From Himantopus leucocephalus (Eukaryota; Chordata; Aves; Charadriiformes; Recurvirostridae): a stretch of DNA of 64,000 bases. Location of the stretch: contig RSEF01000003.1 of NCBI GenBank assembly GCA_003993805.1, positions 66,781,258 to 66,845,257 of the forward strand, read 5' to 3'. Of the stretch, positions 15,001 through 26,792 are shown piece after piece. A program made the translations under genes and the position numbers. Under the pieces are notes generated by a model. The model was not told where the DNA came from. It ran no database searches and was given only the letters and a program-made list of their open reading frames with translations. Within the stretch, counting starts at the first letter, position 1. Each line of letters begins with the position of its first letter.

Positions 15001-18000
15001 AAATTTGCAGCGGCCAAATTAAAAGAATTCCAGGCCAATCCTTACTTGACAGACTGAGAGGAAAGAACTGATGTCTCAGTAAAAATCAGTAGCCACTGAG
15101 ATGCAAATCCAAATAGGACAATGATCAAATCAGAACCACATTATGCTCCAAAAGGGCCAGTTTCACGGGGCTGGAAACTATTATGAGCCAAATCAGCTTG
15201 GAGACAGAATTTTTGAAAGGAAAACAGAAGTAATAATTAGGAGGCATTGAAAAAGAGAGCACTGAATACCTAAAGATCCACAATCACGCACAAAAAAAAA
15301 AAGGAAGTTTTCGCTGCTGTGACACACACTGTGACTGGTCTTTTCTACACCTTAAAACTCTCCAGAACCTGAAGAGAGGCTGCATAGTGCCCCTGGGCTG
15401 CAAATCTCTCCATACCCCTCTGAGGTGCTAAATCCCATGGACCAAAAGCCCCGTTGCAGCTCCACTACTGATCCTCGTGGTTCCTCTGGGTTAACTTTGG
15501 CACACCCCATCCCTGGATCACAAGAAGAAAAGATAGCTTTCAGCAGCCACAACACAGCTCTTCATTTAAAAGAAAAACACAATAAAGCATAAGTTGCAAG
15601 TGAGTAAATAACCCCCAAAAGGCAATCCTTCTCACTTTAGTTTATCTTTCCTTTTCTCAAAGACACGGTCAATCTGTGTTTAGAAAGGCAGCTAATGGTT
15701 TTTCTTCTTCAACCTTCCACAATTTCACGTTTAACAAAGCCCACCGTGACACGAAGGAGCATCAGCTGCTTTCCTTCTGCCAGGAGACTGTTGGGCGATT
15801 CAGCGAGCAGCTGCACCATCTCCGCAGTCAGCCCAAGGTCTCGGAGCGATGTGACAGAGACCACAGTTTCAGGACCACAGTGAGCTGATCCAACAGCTCA
15901 CCTCCGATGGAAGAAAATTCACTCCCTTGCAGTAACCTTTTTCAGCAAAAAGAATAGTTTTCTGCTGGCTTAGTAAGTTGAACTGGCACGGGAAAGGCTC
16001 CAGTATGAACCAGAGTCAGTGCAGGAGTGGGAAATTCTGCTGAGCACAGCGTGAGAAAAGCCAGGACCGAGGAAGAGGGAAAAGGCACCAAACCCCTCTC
16101 CTTTCAGCAGCACTGCACTGTCACATTAGCTTCCCTGCTTGTGAAACCGCAGGCTGAGGACTTGCCGCGGAGCAATAACTCATCTGCAGAACCCTTCATG
16201 AAATGTAACCCGCTACTCCCGAGCAGGATTCGTATCTCACCCATCGGCTCCCCAAAGCATCATACATATAAAGTAACAATCTAGTGAAAGGGGAAGTAAA
16301 ATTAGCCCTACAAATATTTAGATAACTCATGCAAAAAGGAGAAGTAGGCAGCAACTCAGAGAAATCATAATCCAGAAAACTGACAAGGCAGCCAAAAGGA
16401 AATAAATTCTGTGACCGCCAAGAGACACTAAGAAAGGACAGATTTTGATGTTTGGGTGTTTGTTGAATTCTTGTTTTTTGCTGGATATCAAAACCAAATT
16501 GGTTCATTTTTGGATGGACAAAACAGATGAAAATGAAGAGGCAGAACTATTTCATAAATATTCTTCTCGAGCATTATAGAAGCAGCAGCTGACACACATA
16601 TATGAAAGGAAGGTGAATTAACTTGCACCACTATAAACAAAGAGTTTCGGTAAAAAATAGACATTACTAACTAGAGTAATTCTTAAATGAGCAAGTCAGA
16701 GTCATCCGCATCCAAGAGCTCTAGAAGAGCAGACTGACAAGAGCTCTGGACTTAGCCCTCTCCCATTGACTGGGAAGAGGCTAACGTGACTGCTTTAGAT
16801 GCAGGTGTCGACATGAAAGATTGGGTGAGTCAGACTAAATATCGATCATCAGTGTGTTGCAGACACTTAAGATACCTGGCATAAAGCAAATGTTGTGTCA
16901 GTTTGGTGAACGACAAAGCACTGGCCTGCCAACTTGATCAGCAGTACCAATCTCGATATGAGAACCAGTTGATAAAAAAATTAAAGGAGATTAAAACAAC
17001 CAATACGACACAAAATGGGTATCTGGAAAGCAGGCTTTCTCAAATGTGGAGCCATTCCTGAGAGCCTGCTATTTGAAATTTTATGTATTTTATAGTATTT
17101 TACAGCTTAAATAACCCAAATTTTGGAAGTGTCATTCCCAAACCATGCCTGATTTTTATAAATCAAGACAGAATGAAGCACCATGGGAAACAATGACCTA
17201 TTTTGTCCCATTCATTGGTAGTGAGTTAAATGGATAGCTCTTGTTAATTAGGAATACATTTGTAAAGTACAAATTATTCTTAGTGAAATTAAAAATCAGA
17301 GGAAGGATTCAAAAATCTTCCATACCTTGTTGCTCTTGTAGAGTTGAATGAGTTTAAAATTTTTATCATATTAAACTAAAATTGTATAATATTCATAATT
17401 TACTAGGTTACTTTGTTAAAAGCTTTAGCTTTTTCAGGGAATTAATTTCAATCCCTTATCGCTGTAAGGATCACACAGGCCTTACTGCCAACAAGGAACT
17501 TCCCATATTATCGTTTACCTGAATTCTCTTCTCCGAATGGTAGGAATTATTACCACTGAATGCAGCGGGAATTGCTCACGCAAAAAGGAATGCTCCTTGT
17601 GGCTTAAGTTATCAACGTTTAGATTCTGACATGCCAGCCTAAGAGTTACAAGTTGATGGGAAAGAAAAGCAACCTACTGAAATATTCTATTATTTCAAGA
17701 GCGGGATTCAAGACCTGATGACTGTTGATAATTAGAAGATGATTAAATAATGCATCTTTACCAAGAAGCATGTCCAAATTCATGCCTTGTTTTTGCACTA
17801 ATACTATAAACACGTGAATTGTGGCAGATGTTTTCAAGGGCACAATCTGAAGGCAATAGCTTCATAAGGAACTTGTAAGGAGAATACATTATCCTGAATC
17901 TTTCTGCTTGTAATAGGATGAGTAGAAAAAATCCACTTGCTGCTACAGAACTCAAAATGCAGTTGCAAATGTGGCAGTCGGGGAAGAAGTACTTCTTGCT

Positions 18001-19340
18001 CACAAACTGTGCATGTTTGGCTGAAAACGCTGCCTCTCCTGACTGAAAGACAGGCTGGACTTCAGCCGAGACATTTCACTTTCCCCTTTCTGCCTCCTTG
18101 AGACTACACTCCTCCCTACCTGGAGGCATCCTGAGAGGGAAAGAAGAGCTCCGTCGCTGTGCGTTCCCCCGTTCCTTGTTCCTTCATGGGGGCTGGGAGG
18201 CCAGTCAAGGGAGCCTGTCCAGCATCTGCTCACACCTGCTGAACAGCCAACGGAGAAAACCAGCAGTTAATGCTGACAAGGAGCACATCCTGCAAAAACA
18301 AAGCCCTCAGCCAAGTGGAAGTGAGTGGAAGGGGTAGGTCTCCCTCAAGAGATCAGAGAGACGCCACAGCTTTCAGTGCCAGCAGGCACAGCCTGGAGAC
18401 GGGAGATGCTGCTGCCTACACCGTCCCCCATAATGCTTTAGCAGCGGCCACCTCCTTCATAATCTTCAGATTCACCAGACATTTTATGTGGCCCATCTGG
18501 GAAAGCTGCTGTTGCTATTGTTCATAATGATTAACAGAATATGCCGTAACTATAACTAGTAGTGTTCCTTCTCCACGCAGGAGGTGCTCCAGGCAGGCAG
18601 GTCAGCAAGGTGCTCAGAGCACCTGCAGCAAGGAGCTCCTGCCGTCCCCTCCGGCAAGTGCTGGCATCTGAGCTAACGTGCTCACAAGTAGCTTTCAGAT
18701 GTCCTTGTGAGCTGCAGCCTCACACCTCACCGTGGGCACCCTCTGGCAAGGCCACAGGAAGAGGCTGTCAGTGTCCAAGGGTGATGCCCATGTTCAGAGC
18801 ACTGCTTTTTCTCTGTCTTGGTGTGGTCACAAAGAGAGGAACACACTGATCAAGGTCTTAGTAAGCTTACAAGCTTCCAGAAGACTCTCCTAGAGGGGGG
18901 GAGGAGGGGAAGGAACGTGAGCCACTTGCCAGAGATCGATCTGTCCAATTTAAAGAAATTAATTTAATTGTTTGTGGCAGTAGGAGAGCGTACAGCTGCT
19001 GGCTCCAAGAAGCCTGGACACTAAGAAAACACGGCAGCAACGCTGCTAGAATTAAGCAAGTGAGGTGGGCGCCCAGCAGCCAGGACTTGGGACGCTTGGT
19101 GGCTTCACATCCCTGAGATGGCAAGACTGCACACCCACCTTTCCCATTTTGAACAGTCACTTCCCAGCGTGGCAACTCTCTCCAAAATGCAGGCTGGCTG
19201 TTAACACGTAGAGTAGCCGGTATGAGATAGCGCTTACAAAGCCCCACCACCTTGCAATCAAAACCTCGCCCTGCAAAAGCCAGAGGTCCGTCCCGCAAAG
19301 GGGAGCCCCACCAGGCTGCTGGTGTGGGTGGCAGCCGCCG
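12073..19340. other. Intergenic DNA, no gene supported
   Basis: I see only short open frames without family resemblance or consistent splice signals. The sequence becomes richer in GC from about 18000 toward the minisatellite. AT-rich homeobox-type motifs (TTAATTA and similar) cluster around 17220-17420. Confidence 0.65.
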
Positions 19341-19561
19341 GTTGCGTGCTCCGTGCCCTGCACGGGCTGCGTTCTCCGTGCCCTGCACAGGCTGCGTGCT
19401 CCATGCCCTGAACAGGCTGCGTGCCCCGTGCCCTGCATGGGCTGTGGGCTGTGGGCTGCGTGCCCCGTGCCCTGCATGGGCTGTGGGCTGCGTGCCCCGT
19501 GCCCTGCATGGGCTGCGTGCCCTGTGCCCTGCACGGGCTGCGTGCCCTGTGCCCTGCACGC
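19341..19561. repeat. GC-rich minisatellite, 25-bp unit with 7-bp internal expansions
   Basis: About seven and a half units of the form CCGTGCCCTGCAYGGGCTGCGTGCC run in tandem from 19351, with a degenerate half-unit before. Two units are longer by one and two copies of TGGGCTG (32 and 39 bp). Because 25 is not a multiple of 3, the array stays open in several frames on both strands, producing long but meaningless open frames. Confidence 0.92.
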
Positions 19562-22500
19562 AGCCGCCCGCTGCCCCAGCCCAGGTTGGGGACAGGCAGG
19601 GAGCGCGCTAACAGCTGTGTAATTACAAAATGATGTTTGCTTATTTTTATCCTTTTTTTTTTTGCTTTGTTTTGTTTTGTTTTGCCTCAGAAGATAAGAA
19701 CAGTTGGAGAAGTATATGGTGTGGGGCCTCAGCAAACCGACTGCCAGGATTTGCTGTTTGAGGCTTTCATCCATCCAGTTTTAATCCAAATTAGTAGGAG
19801 CTTCAGAAAGGGACTCTGGCAAAGTCACAGCTGGAAAGATTTTCATCACTAATTCTGCCAAGCATGTAAAAAATACAATTAAAAAAAAAAAAAGAGCAAG
19901 GGGGGTTGGATGTAACAGTTCTTGGCACAAACATGTTATGGTTTCCTTTTAGAGTAAAAACAAAAGCCAAAAGAAAATCTATATTTAATAAAGAAATAGT
20001 CCATACTTTTGTCTTCTTTGACACCTCTACAGAAGGCTACAAACGCTATTCTATGATTATTATACAATTAATTTCTTACTGAAGTAGAACTTTTCTTTGC
20101 TTTATCAAGCGGCAAGGCGGCTGGGGGTGAGAGGGGAGGTCTCGCTTCCCTGGCCCCAGCGGCACAGGGCCTGGGCGGCTTTTTGGCAGGTCGTTCCCCG
20201 TAGCAAACAGCAGTAGTTTATAGAGTTCAGCCCTGCAGCTTGTCAAGTCGCCCCGGAGAGGGAACACCAGAACAGGGAGGCGGAGCAAACGCAGGGATTG
20301 CTTGGGCGCTTGTGCATATTTGCCCAATATTCCCCACTGTCCATACCAGCTGCTTTGCAACTACTGGGCTGAGCAGAGGCACCACGCTACTGGAGAAGCT
20401 GCTTTCCAGTAACCACTATGGAAGAACCACCCATGGGCGCACACACACCTCCGCGACAGCTCCTGTTGCAAGCCATGGAGACTAAAACATGACATTTTGC
20501 AAATGCCAACTTTGACAAATATATACCGGTGAAGCGAATCAGCCCCTTTTCTCATATAATTTCATTATATTTCATTCTCATATAATTTATAATTTCCAGG
20601 GAGCACTGTGTAAAGGAGTGAGGTTCAAGCAAAGGCATCCAAGTACTCCCTGCCACATACACATTTTGAAGAGAGCGTGGAAACTTCCCAAAACTTTCCT
20701 AAATTGCTAGGGGGTTGTTTATTAGCGAGACAAAAGGTCCTGGCCAAGACAGGACTGTGTGTCCTATGGTGCCGCTCATGATTCTGGTTATCCTAATCTC
20801 TGCCACAACTGCTATTGCAATAAACACACTGCACCCTGCCTCACACTTCTAATCTCAGCATCTCACAGCTTTATGCAAACAGCCTCAAAAGAAACTTGTA
20901 GAGCAGAACAATTTATAAAGGCATGAAGTGCGGCCAGAGAAACGTCATTCCACCCATCGCATACATTCACATGAAGAATAGCACCACAACTCAGTGAAGA
21001 AGACTGCCTGTGTGTAAGGACCTGTCCTTCCAATTGAACAGATCCAACTACCCGCAGGATTTTGTCCACATGAACAAAAGCTATGTTTCACTTCTAGCCA
21101 AAAATCACAATATTTTTGAACCTTCCCTATTACTTACTTATTAAAAACTTTTACAGCTGAATTTATCCTGTACTGAAATTACCCGCTTGCGTTTCCCCTT
21201 GTGCTGCATTCAACAGAAAAAAAGATACATCGAGGATTAGTCTTGCTCCAAAATGCAATCATTGGCGTAATTCCCAGTCTTCAGTGGAAATCTCTCCTAT
21301 CAGTCTCAGGATAAAGCAAAGACACCCTGGGCTGTCCGGTCGTGGCACTAAACATCAATCCTTGGTCATCACTCAGAGACATCCCCTCTTTCGGGACAGA
21401 CTCTTACAGAAGGAAGTATTATGATTAATTGCTACATGACTCTTTTGCTAATGGTATCTCCTTATGGAGATAAGATTGTTTAGTTAGGAGTTATGTATTT
21501 GATTAGAATTAATTACTTATCCCATCACATACAGTAACATGACCTGTTATTTTGCACTTTATTAGTGCAAAATTTATTAGAATGAATCCACGAAGAACAA
21601 CTTTTAAATTAGAATTTTATACAGCAAGTAGCATTTTTATTGAAAAAAAAAAATCTTTAAATAAGAATTAGTTTTGGACAGAATTAAAACAGTGATAATA
21701 TATACTGTTTTGACATCTTTAGAAGGTAAGATTTTTTTTTTATTTTAACCATTTTATGTTAAGCAACAGAAATTTTGGATTAGAACCTCAGCTGATCATT
21801 GGCAATCATCGTATCTTTGTACCAAATAGTCTCTTTCCATCACCTGAAAATTGAATTTAAAAAAAATAACTTTTGGGGAATTTTACATGAAGCAAAATGT
21901 CCTGTTCCTACCCAGCTGTACTCAAAGTACTCCTTGTCAAACCTGACACGCAGGGTCAAAGCCTCCTGTGCCTACGTCTGCTGTGGGCTGTCAGCGATCT
22001 GCAACATATCTCCCAGGCACCTCCCTGCGTGCACAGATACGTAAGATCGCAAGAGCGGCAGTAAAGACGTTAAGATCTCCCTCCTAATCAATAGATTTTC
22101 CCCTTCCACTGCCCATCTCATTTTAAGCAACATACACGAATTTTGAAAGATCTTACTTGGCAAACCTCTCTGGAGGTCCGATACCCTTACGTGTAGCCAG
22201 ATAGACTGTCCTTTCTCTGGGACCTTGGGTCTGATGGGCCTTTCAGCTGAAAGAGAGCTGACATCTCTTTTGAGAGGTATCCTCCACATCCATAGGCTCA
22301 GGAAAGCTGCAACTGATTAGAGGCACTGTACAAAATATCAGCAGCAATGACAGACAACTATAACGAAAATACTTGTGAGGATACATACATAAACGGAGAT
22401 TTTTACAGTCCAATAAGCCAATAAGAGAACATCAAAGAAATACATTAAAAAGGGTAGCATGGAGGCAGGTAAACTATATTACACTGATTTAAATGATGTG

Positions 22501-25500
22501 ATCACCAAAATTGCTGACATAAGAGAATAAGTTTAAAAAAAATATATTTTTTCCAAATAGCAAACAGAAGAGAAAGGCAGAGGGATACGGGCCTCTTCGT
22601 TCTCCTGGGTACCCACAACTCTTATTTTTTTTAGGAGCAGGGCAGAAGTTTCCAGCCTGAAAAGACAGCCTTGTTCAACTCTGGACCTCAGTTTAGACTG
22701 GAGACCAAGCTAAACACCAAAGAAAGAGTGCATTACATTTTTCTTAGAGAGTCAGAAAAGAGAAACGTGGTGGTGACGGGAGCTGAGCCAGCAGAGAACA
22801 ACCTTGGCCTTCTGGAGACTTCATCAGCCTCCTGTCAGCTAACCTTGTCCGACAGGGAAACTGGCAACCACTGCGTACCATCTGCTCCAGTCTTGCCCTC
22901 TCCCGTGAGACATTTTCGTCTCTGGAAAACCCGTGGCCAGAGGACAGTGCAAAGTCACAGGGTCACCTTCTCTGTGACACCCTTCTCTGGCTGGTGGCCC
23001 TGAGGCTGTGGAGTTGTTCTGGGGACAGTGCACATAACCATTAAGAAGAAATTTTAAAACGCAGCAATAGAAAGAAAGAGAAGATTCAGAATTATTACGG
23101 TGTCTCCTCCCTATAACATCTCTACAGTTAGTTGTAATATCAAAACAGCCTGAGAGAAAGCCCGCACTTTATCTTCTTAGCAGCATTTTTCTGTATTTTT
23201 GGACAGGTGACCCTTGACTGAGAACTCACAAAATTTCACTGCCTACTGCCAATTTCCATGTGTACCAATGACCCTCTTATAAATCACAACTCTGAGCTAA
23301 AACACTACTCCAATGGAAAAAGAAGAGATGGCAAACAGTTAAGGACTTCCACCACAGTCTTCCAGCCCCATTGAACAGGTAGAGAGTACAGAAGGGTCCA
23401 CCAAAACTAAACTTCAAGAGTTTCTGTTGAAGCGCCCGTACCCAGTGAGTGAATGTTCCTTTAGTGCATGGTACCAGCATAAAGTCCAGCACGGCTGTTT
23501 TAGAAACAAAAAGCCTGCTCTACTAGAGGAGACCCAGAGTTAGATGTTGTCCCAATAAGAGAGACCAGTTTCTTAGGTTGGTTTAAAGGGAGGACTGCAT
23601 TCTCCTCGAGATGTTCAGCAAGCTGACGCATCTGCTTGACTCCTCTCATCAGAGTGATGAGGAGAAACTAACGAGTCTAAGTTTTTGTGAGTTGGCCTCA
23701 TAGCTTGGATAGAAGTTGAAAGTTCAGCCGAGACCTTTACGTTCCTTCTAAAAAAGCTCTTTGTATGTTTTTATTTGGGTCTTTTTGCTTTAAGTGAAGA
23801 TCAAGAAGCAGCAGGACCAACACTGGTTGTAGCACCGGCAACAAAAAGCGTGGTTAGATTTTTTGTCTCCGGGTCTTGTTCCATGTGGGTTCTCTGATGT
23901 TTAATGAGAGCTGAACTCGTATTACAAGCTCTTCCCTGGGAGAGGTTACCTAGTTCTTTTTCTTCAACACCTCTGCCTATTTCGACAAAATTTGTAGCTC
24001 CCTGTCATCTATAAGACCTCATCAAACCTTGACCTTCTGTCAAAACTGTTCAAATTGGCCACTAATTAAAAAAAGCATGAGAGAGAAATAAGAAGGTAGG
24101 GCACACAATTAATGCAGAGAAAATCTATTTCTGCTACTTTTCCGCTTTCTCTCCCCATAGATATGTGGGAAGCTTGGCAGCCAGGAACACCACCACCAGC
24201 TAAAGGGGCTCTGTGAAAAGAGGGGGCTCCTTCCCTCTGTTGCCTCAACAAATCACTCCCTATAGCAAGAGACAGCCTCTGCCCATATGACCTCGCAGCC
24301 GTTTTCAGCTCCTCCCTCCATCCAATTTGCTGCAGCGCAACAAAGCGCTCCAAAAATAACGTTTATTTTTCAAAACTGGAAAATGGCACAAACCACCCCA
24401 AAGGAGAGAATGACAACGGCATGAGTTCAGCGCGGGCTCGTGAACTGACCCTCCCTGCCAGGGACAGGAAACTGGAACCTCACGGAAAGAGACTGAATGG
24501 AACCAGATCGAATGAAAGCGCCAGAAACCGCGGCCATCAATGGCCAAATCCTGCCGAAAGGATAACTCACCCGCCTGTCAGTCCTTCGCTAGAGTGAGCG
24601 TGAGGACTGTGTCATAGCGCTACGGCTATAAACGCCTCCGCTTTGCAAGTCTGTGTGTACCATAGCTGGAGCGTGCACATTAAGTGAGGAGAAAGTTAGA
24701 GATCAGAAATATTTCCAAAATGATAGCTTTAAAGTTGGGGATCAGCAGAGCTTGAACATCTGATTTCAATTCTAAAGTATTTCTTATTAGTGGATGTTGA
24801 TGTAGTACCCCAAATACGCTTACAGTTTCTGTTCAAAATGGTATTCTTCAGTAATGATAGAGCTGTTATGTATGAACTGCTAAACAGAGGCCACACTACT
24901 GCTGCTGAGTGGACTAAAAGTTGGACCAGGCAGAGGAGAAATAAACTAAATCATTCTCCTTGAATAGACAGAGCCAGATTTGCCACTACCTTACATCTTG
25001 TATAACCATTTAGATCATGTCTATGTAAGGTAACTTTTATGAAAATGAAGTTATAAATACATAATAAATCCATCTAGAAAAATTCCTTGCCTATGAAGAA
25101 CAGAAAGTAATTTTAATTTGTAAAGTAATAAAAGCTGAATGCCAAATTGTAAGGCTAAAATTGAAGTCAGAAGTTACACGAAGACAGGTTTTCAGAAGCA
25201 GTATTTTTTTTGATGTAATATTTGAAAGTGATCAATTCAAATTCTGCTTTTGAAAAATTTTCTGAGCTTTGATCTCGCTCCAAGTTTAGCCCAGAACAAC
25301 TATTATATGGCTAACATTAAAAGTCTCAAAACAAAGTGATTTATAATGGAAACACAGAAAATAAATCACTATTTCAGAACTTCCTAACACACCACAGATT
25401 AGATCCAGAAGGTCAGACAAAGTTGTCATTGAGTATGTGAGCTCTCCCTGTTGCAGCTGAGGACCACAACACACAGAAGAGCAAATTCAGTTGAAGAACT

Positions 25501-26064
25501 CTATCAGACACACACAAGGACTCGTGCCTTCCTAGGTATCATTTGCTTGTTAGAGAGGCACTTAAACATTATGATCTACAAACACTGTAGCATGACCACA
25601 GCCAGTAACTTGCAGCAAGTTGAGAAGCAAGGCTTTCTCTGGCTGGAGCAAGTAGATACATTCACCAACGCCCTGCTGAAGAATATTTGACCATATTTGA
25701 CCACCAAAATGAGAAGAGCCATTAACATCCTGAATTAATGGGCTTAGTGGTTTTCAAATGAGGTATTTTCATGATGGACATGGTGTGGATTCAGCAAAGT
25801 TTGCCCTTTAACAAATACAGCTTCAATTTCAAAGATTTGATTAGGCTTAATACCATTAGGGAACCATTACTGATTTTATGCTGTTGTTACTGCTTTAACT
25901 ATCAGTTTCTGAACCAAAAATTGCAGACAGTTGGCTTGACCAAGAGTCAAGGTTTAGGAATGCAAAAGCAAATCCAAGGTACAGATGAGCTTCAGATGTG
26001 GACAGGCTTCACAGGGTTTAATAGGCTCTCCAGAGTTTGTCAGGTCAGAGGCTTTTTTTTTCTT
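19562..26064. other. Intergenic DNA downstream of TRMT11, no gene supported
   Basis: No coding exon is recognisable on either strand. An AT-rich segment at 21420-21620 holds a perfect 9-bp hairpin and several ATTA cores. A duplicated TCTCATATAATTT motif occurs at about 20552-20590. Confidence 0.65.
21549..21573. repeat. Perfect inverted repeat, 9-bp stem and 7-nt loop
   Basis: ATTTTGCAC is followed by seven bases and then GTGCAAAAT, its exact reverse complement. The stem is too short for a microRNA precursor, so a dimeric protein-binding site or chance are the likelier explanations. Confidence 0.8.
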
Positions 26065-26091
26065 GGNGGGGGGGGGGGGGGGGGGGGGGGG
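26065..26091. repeat. Poly(G) run of about 27 with one N
   Basis: A G run interrupted by a single N at 26067 is flanked by a T-rich tract on the left and GC/GT dinucleotides on the right. It lies just past the likely 3' end of TRMT11. The length is probably uncertain in the assembly. Confidence 0.92.
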
Positions 26092-26226
26092 CGTGCGCGC
26101 ACACATTTGTTTCTTTGTGTTTTTTGTTTGTTTTAAACACTGGTGTCCTGAGCCACAGCAAGCAGAATTCATATGAGCAGTTATTGCATGCAACAATTAA
26201 AAAAACCTCACAACAATCTTCTCTGT

Positions 26227-26660
26227 TTTATTGTATACCATTTACAAAAAAACAAAACAAATGAAAATGATCTTCTTAATAAGCAATCCTTGATCACCAC
26301 CACGTGTTTCTAAAACAGCCAGATGTTCACAGTTTAAGAAGCCAAATAATACTACTACTTTTTTGTAAACGTTAATGGTGAAAGAACAATAATAATGGTT
26401 TTAGTCAATCATCATTAGTACTTGAAAGTACAAATATAAATTAAATAAGACTCAAAAAACTTGTACAATAAAATCTGCTATAAACAAAGCTAATTAAAAA
26501 GAACTGCTCTCAACCTGTGTTGTGGGTTTCATCTTGTTTTAAAATTAAAAGCAGTATTTATTTTTCTGAAGCATCCAAATGAATGTTCATATCCAGATGT
26601 CCTTACAAAGAAACATGATCTTCGTTCTTTCCTCATTTTTTAATCTGTTTATATTATATT
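26227..26660 (-). other. TRMT11: TRMT11 3' UTR, candidate poly(A) signals
   Basis: On the minus strand AATAAA occurs at 26562-26557, about 100 nt after the stop, and again at 26232-26227. Either could end the transcript. The stretch is AT-rich and has no further reading frame of note. The true end cannot be decided without transcript data. Confidence 0.5.
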
Positions 26661-26792
26661 TTACTTCTGATTGTCCTTTTCTTCCTTGGCAATCCTTTTT
26701 GTCACACCACTGAAATACTTCTCACGGAATGAATTGTGTCCCCTGTATGGCGTATATTGACCATCCAGTAAGTAAGAATTCTGATCTTGATC
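26661..26792 (-). CDS. TRMT11: TRMT11 coding exon 13 with stop codon (residues 419-461)
   Basis: It encodes DQDQNSYLLDGQYTPYRGHN, then SFREKYFSGVTKRIAKEEK and a short NQK tail before TAA at 26663-26661. The conserved core is YRGHNSFREKYFSG. The acceptor is CATGCAG. The tail after KEEK is shorter and different from human, which is usual for this end of the protein. Confidence 0.96.
   Translation of the reverse strand, partial: DQDQNSYLLDGQYTPYRGHNSFREKYFSGVTKRIAKEEKDNQK

Noticed and set aside
18867..19774. Two long overlapping minus-strand open frames of 230 and 205 codons
   Set aside because: They run through the 25-bp minisatellite, which is open in several frames on both strands. The translation is a shifting repeat of Gly/His/Ala/Arg-rich text with no family match.
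1..26000. Search for CENPW, the gene I recall downstream of TRMT11 in mammals
   Set aside because: I found no stretch resembling its histone-fold exons on either strand. It may lie further away, or short exons may have escaped reading by eye.
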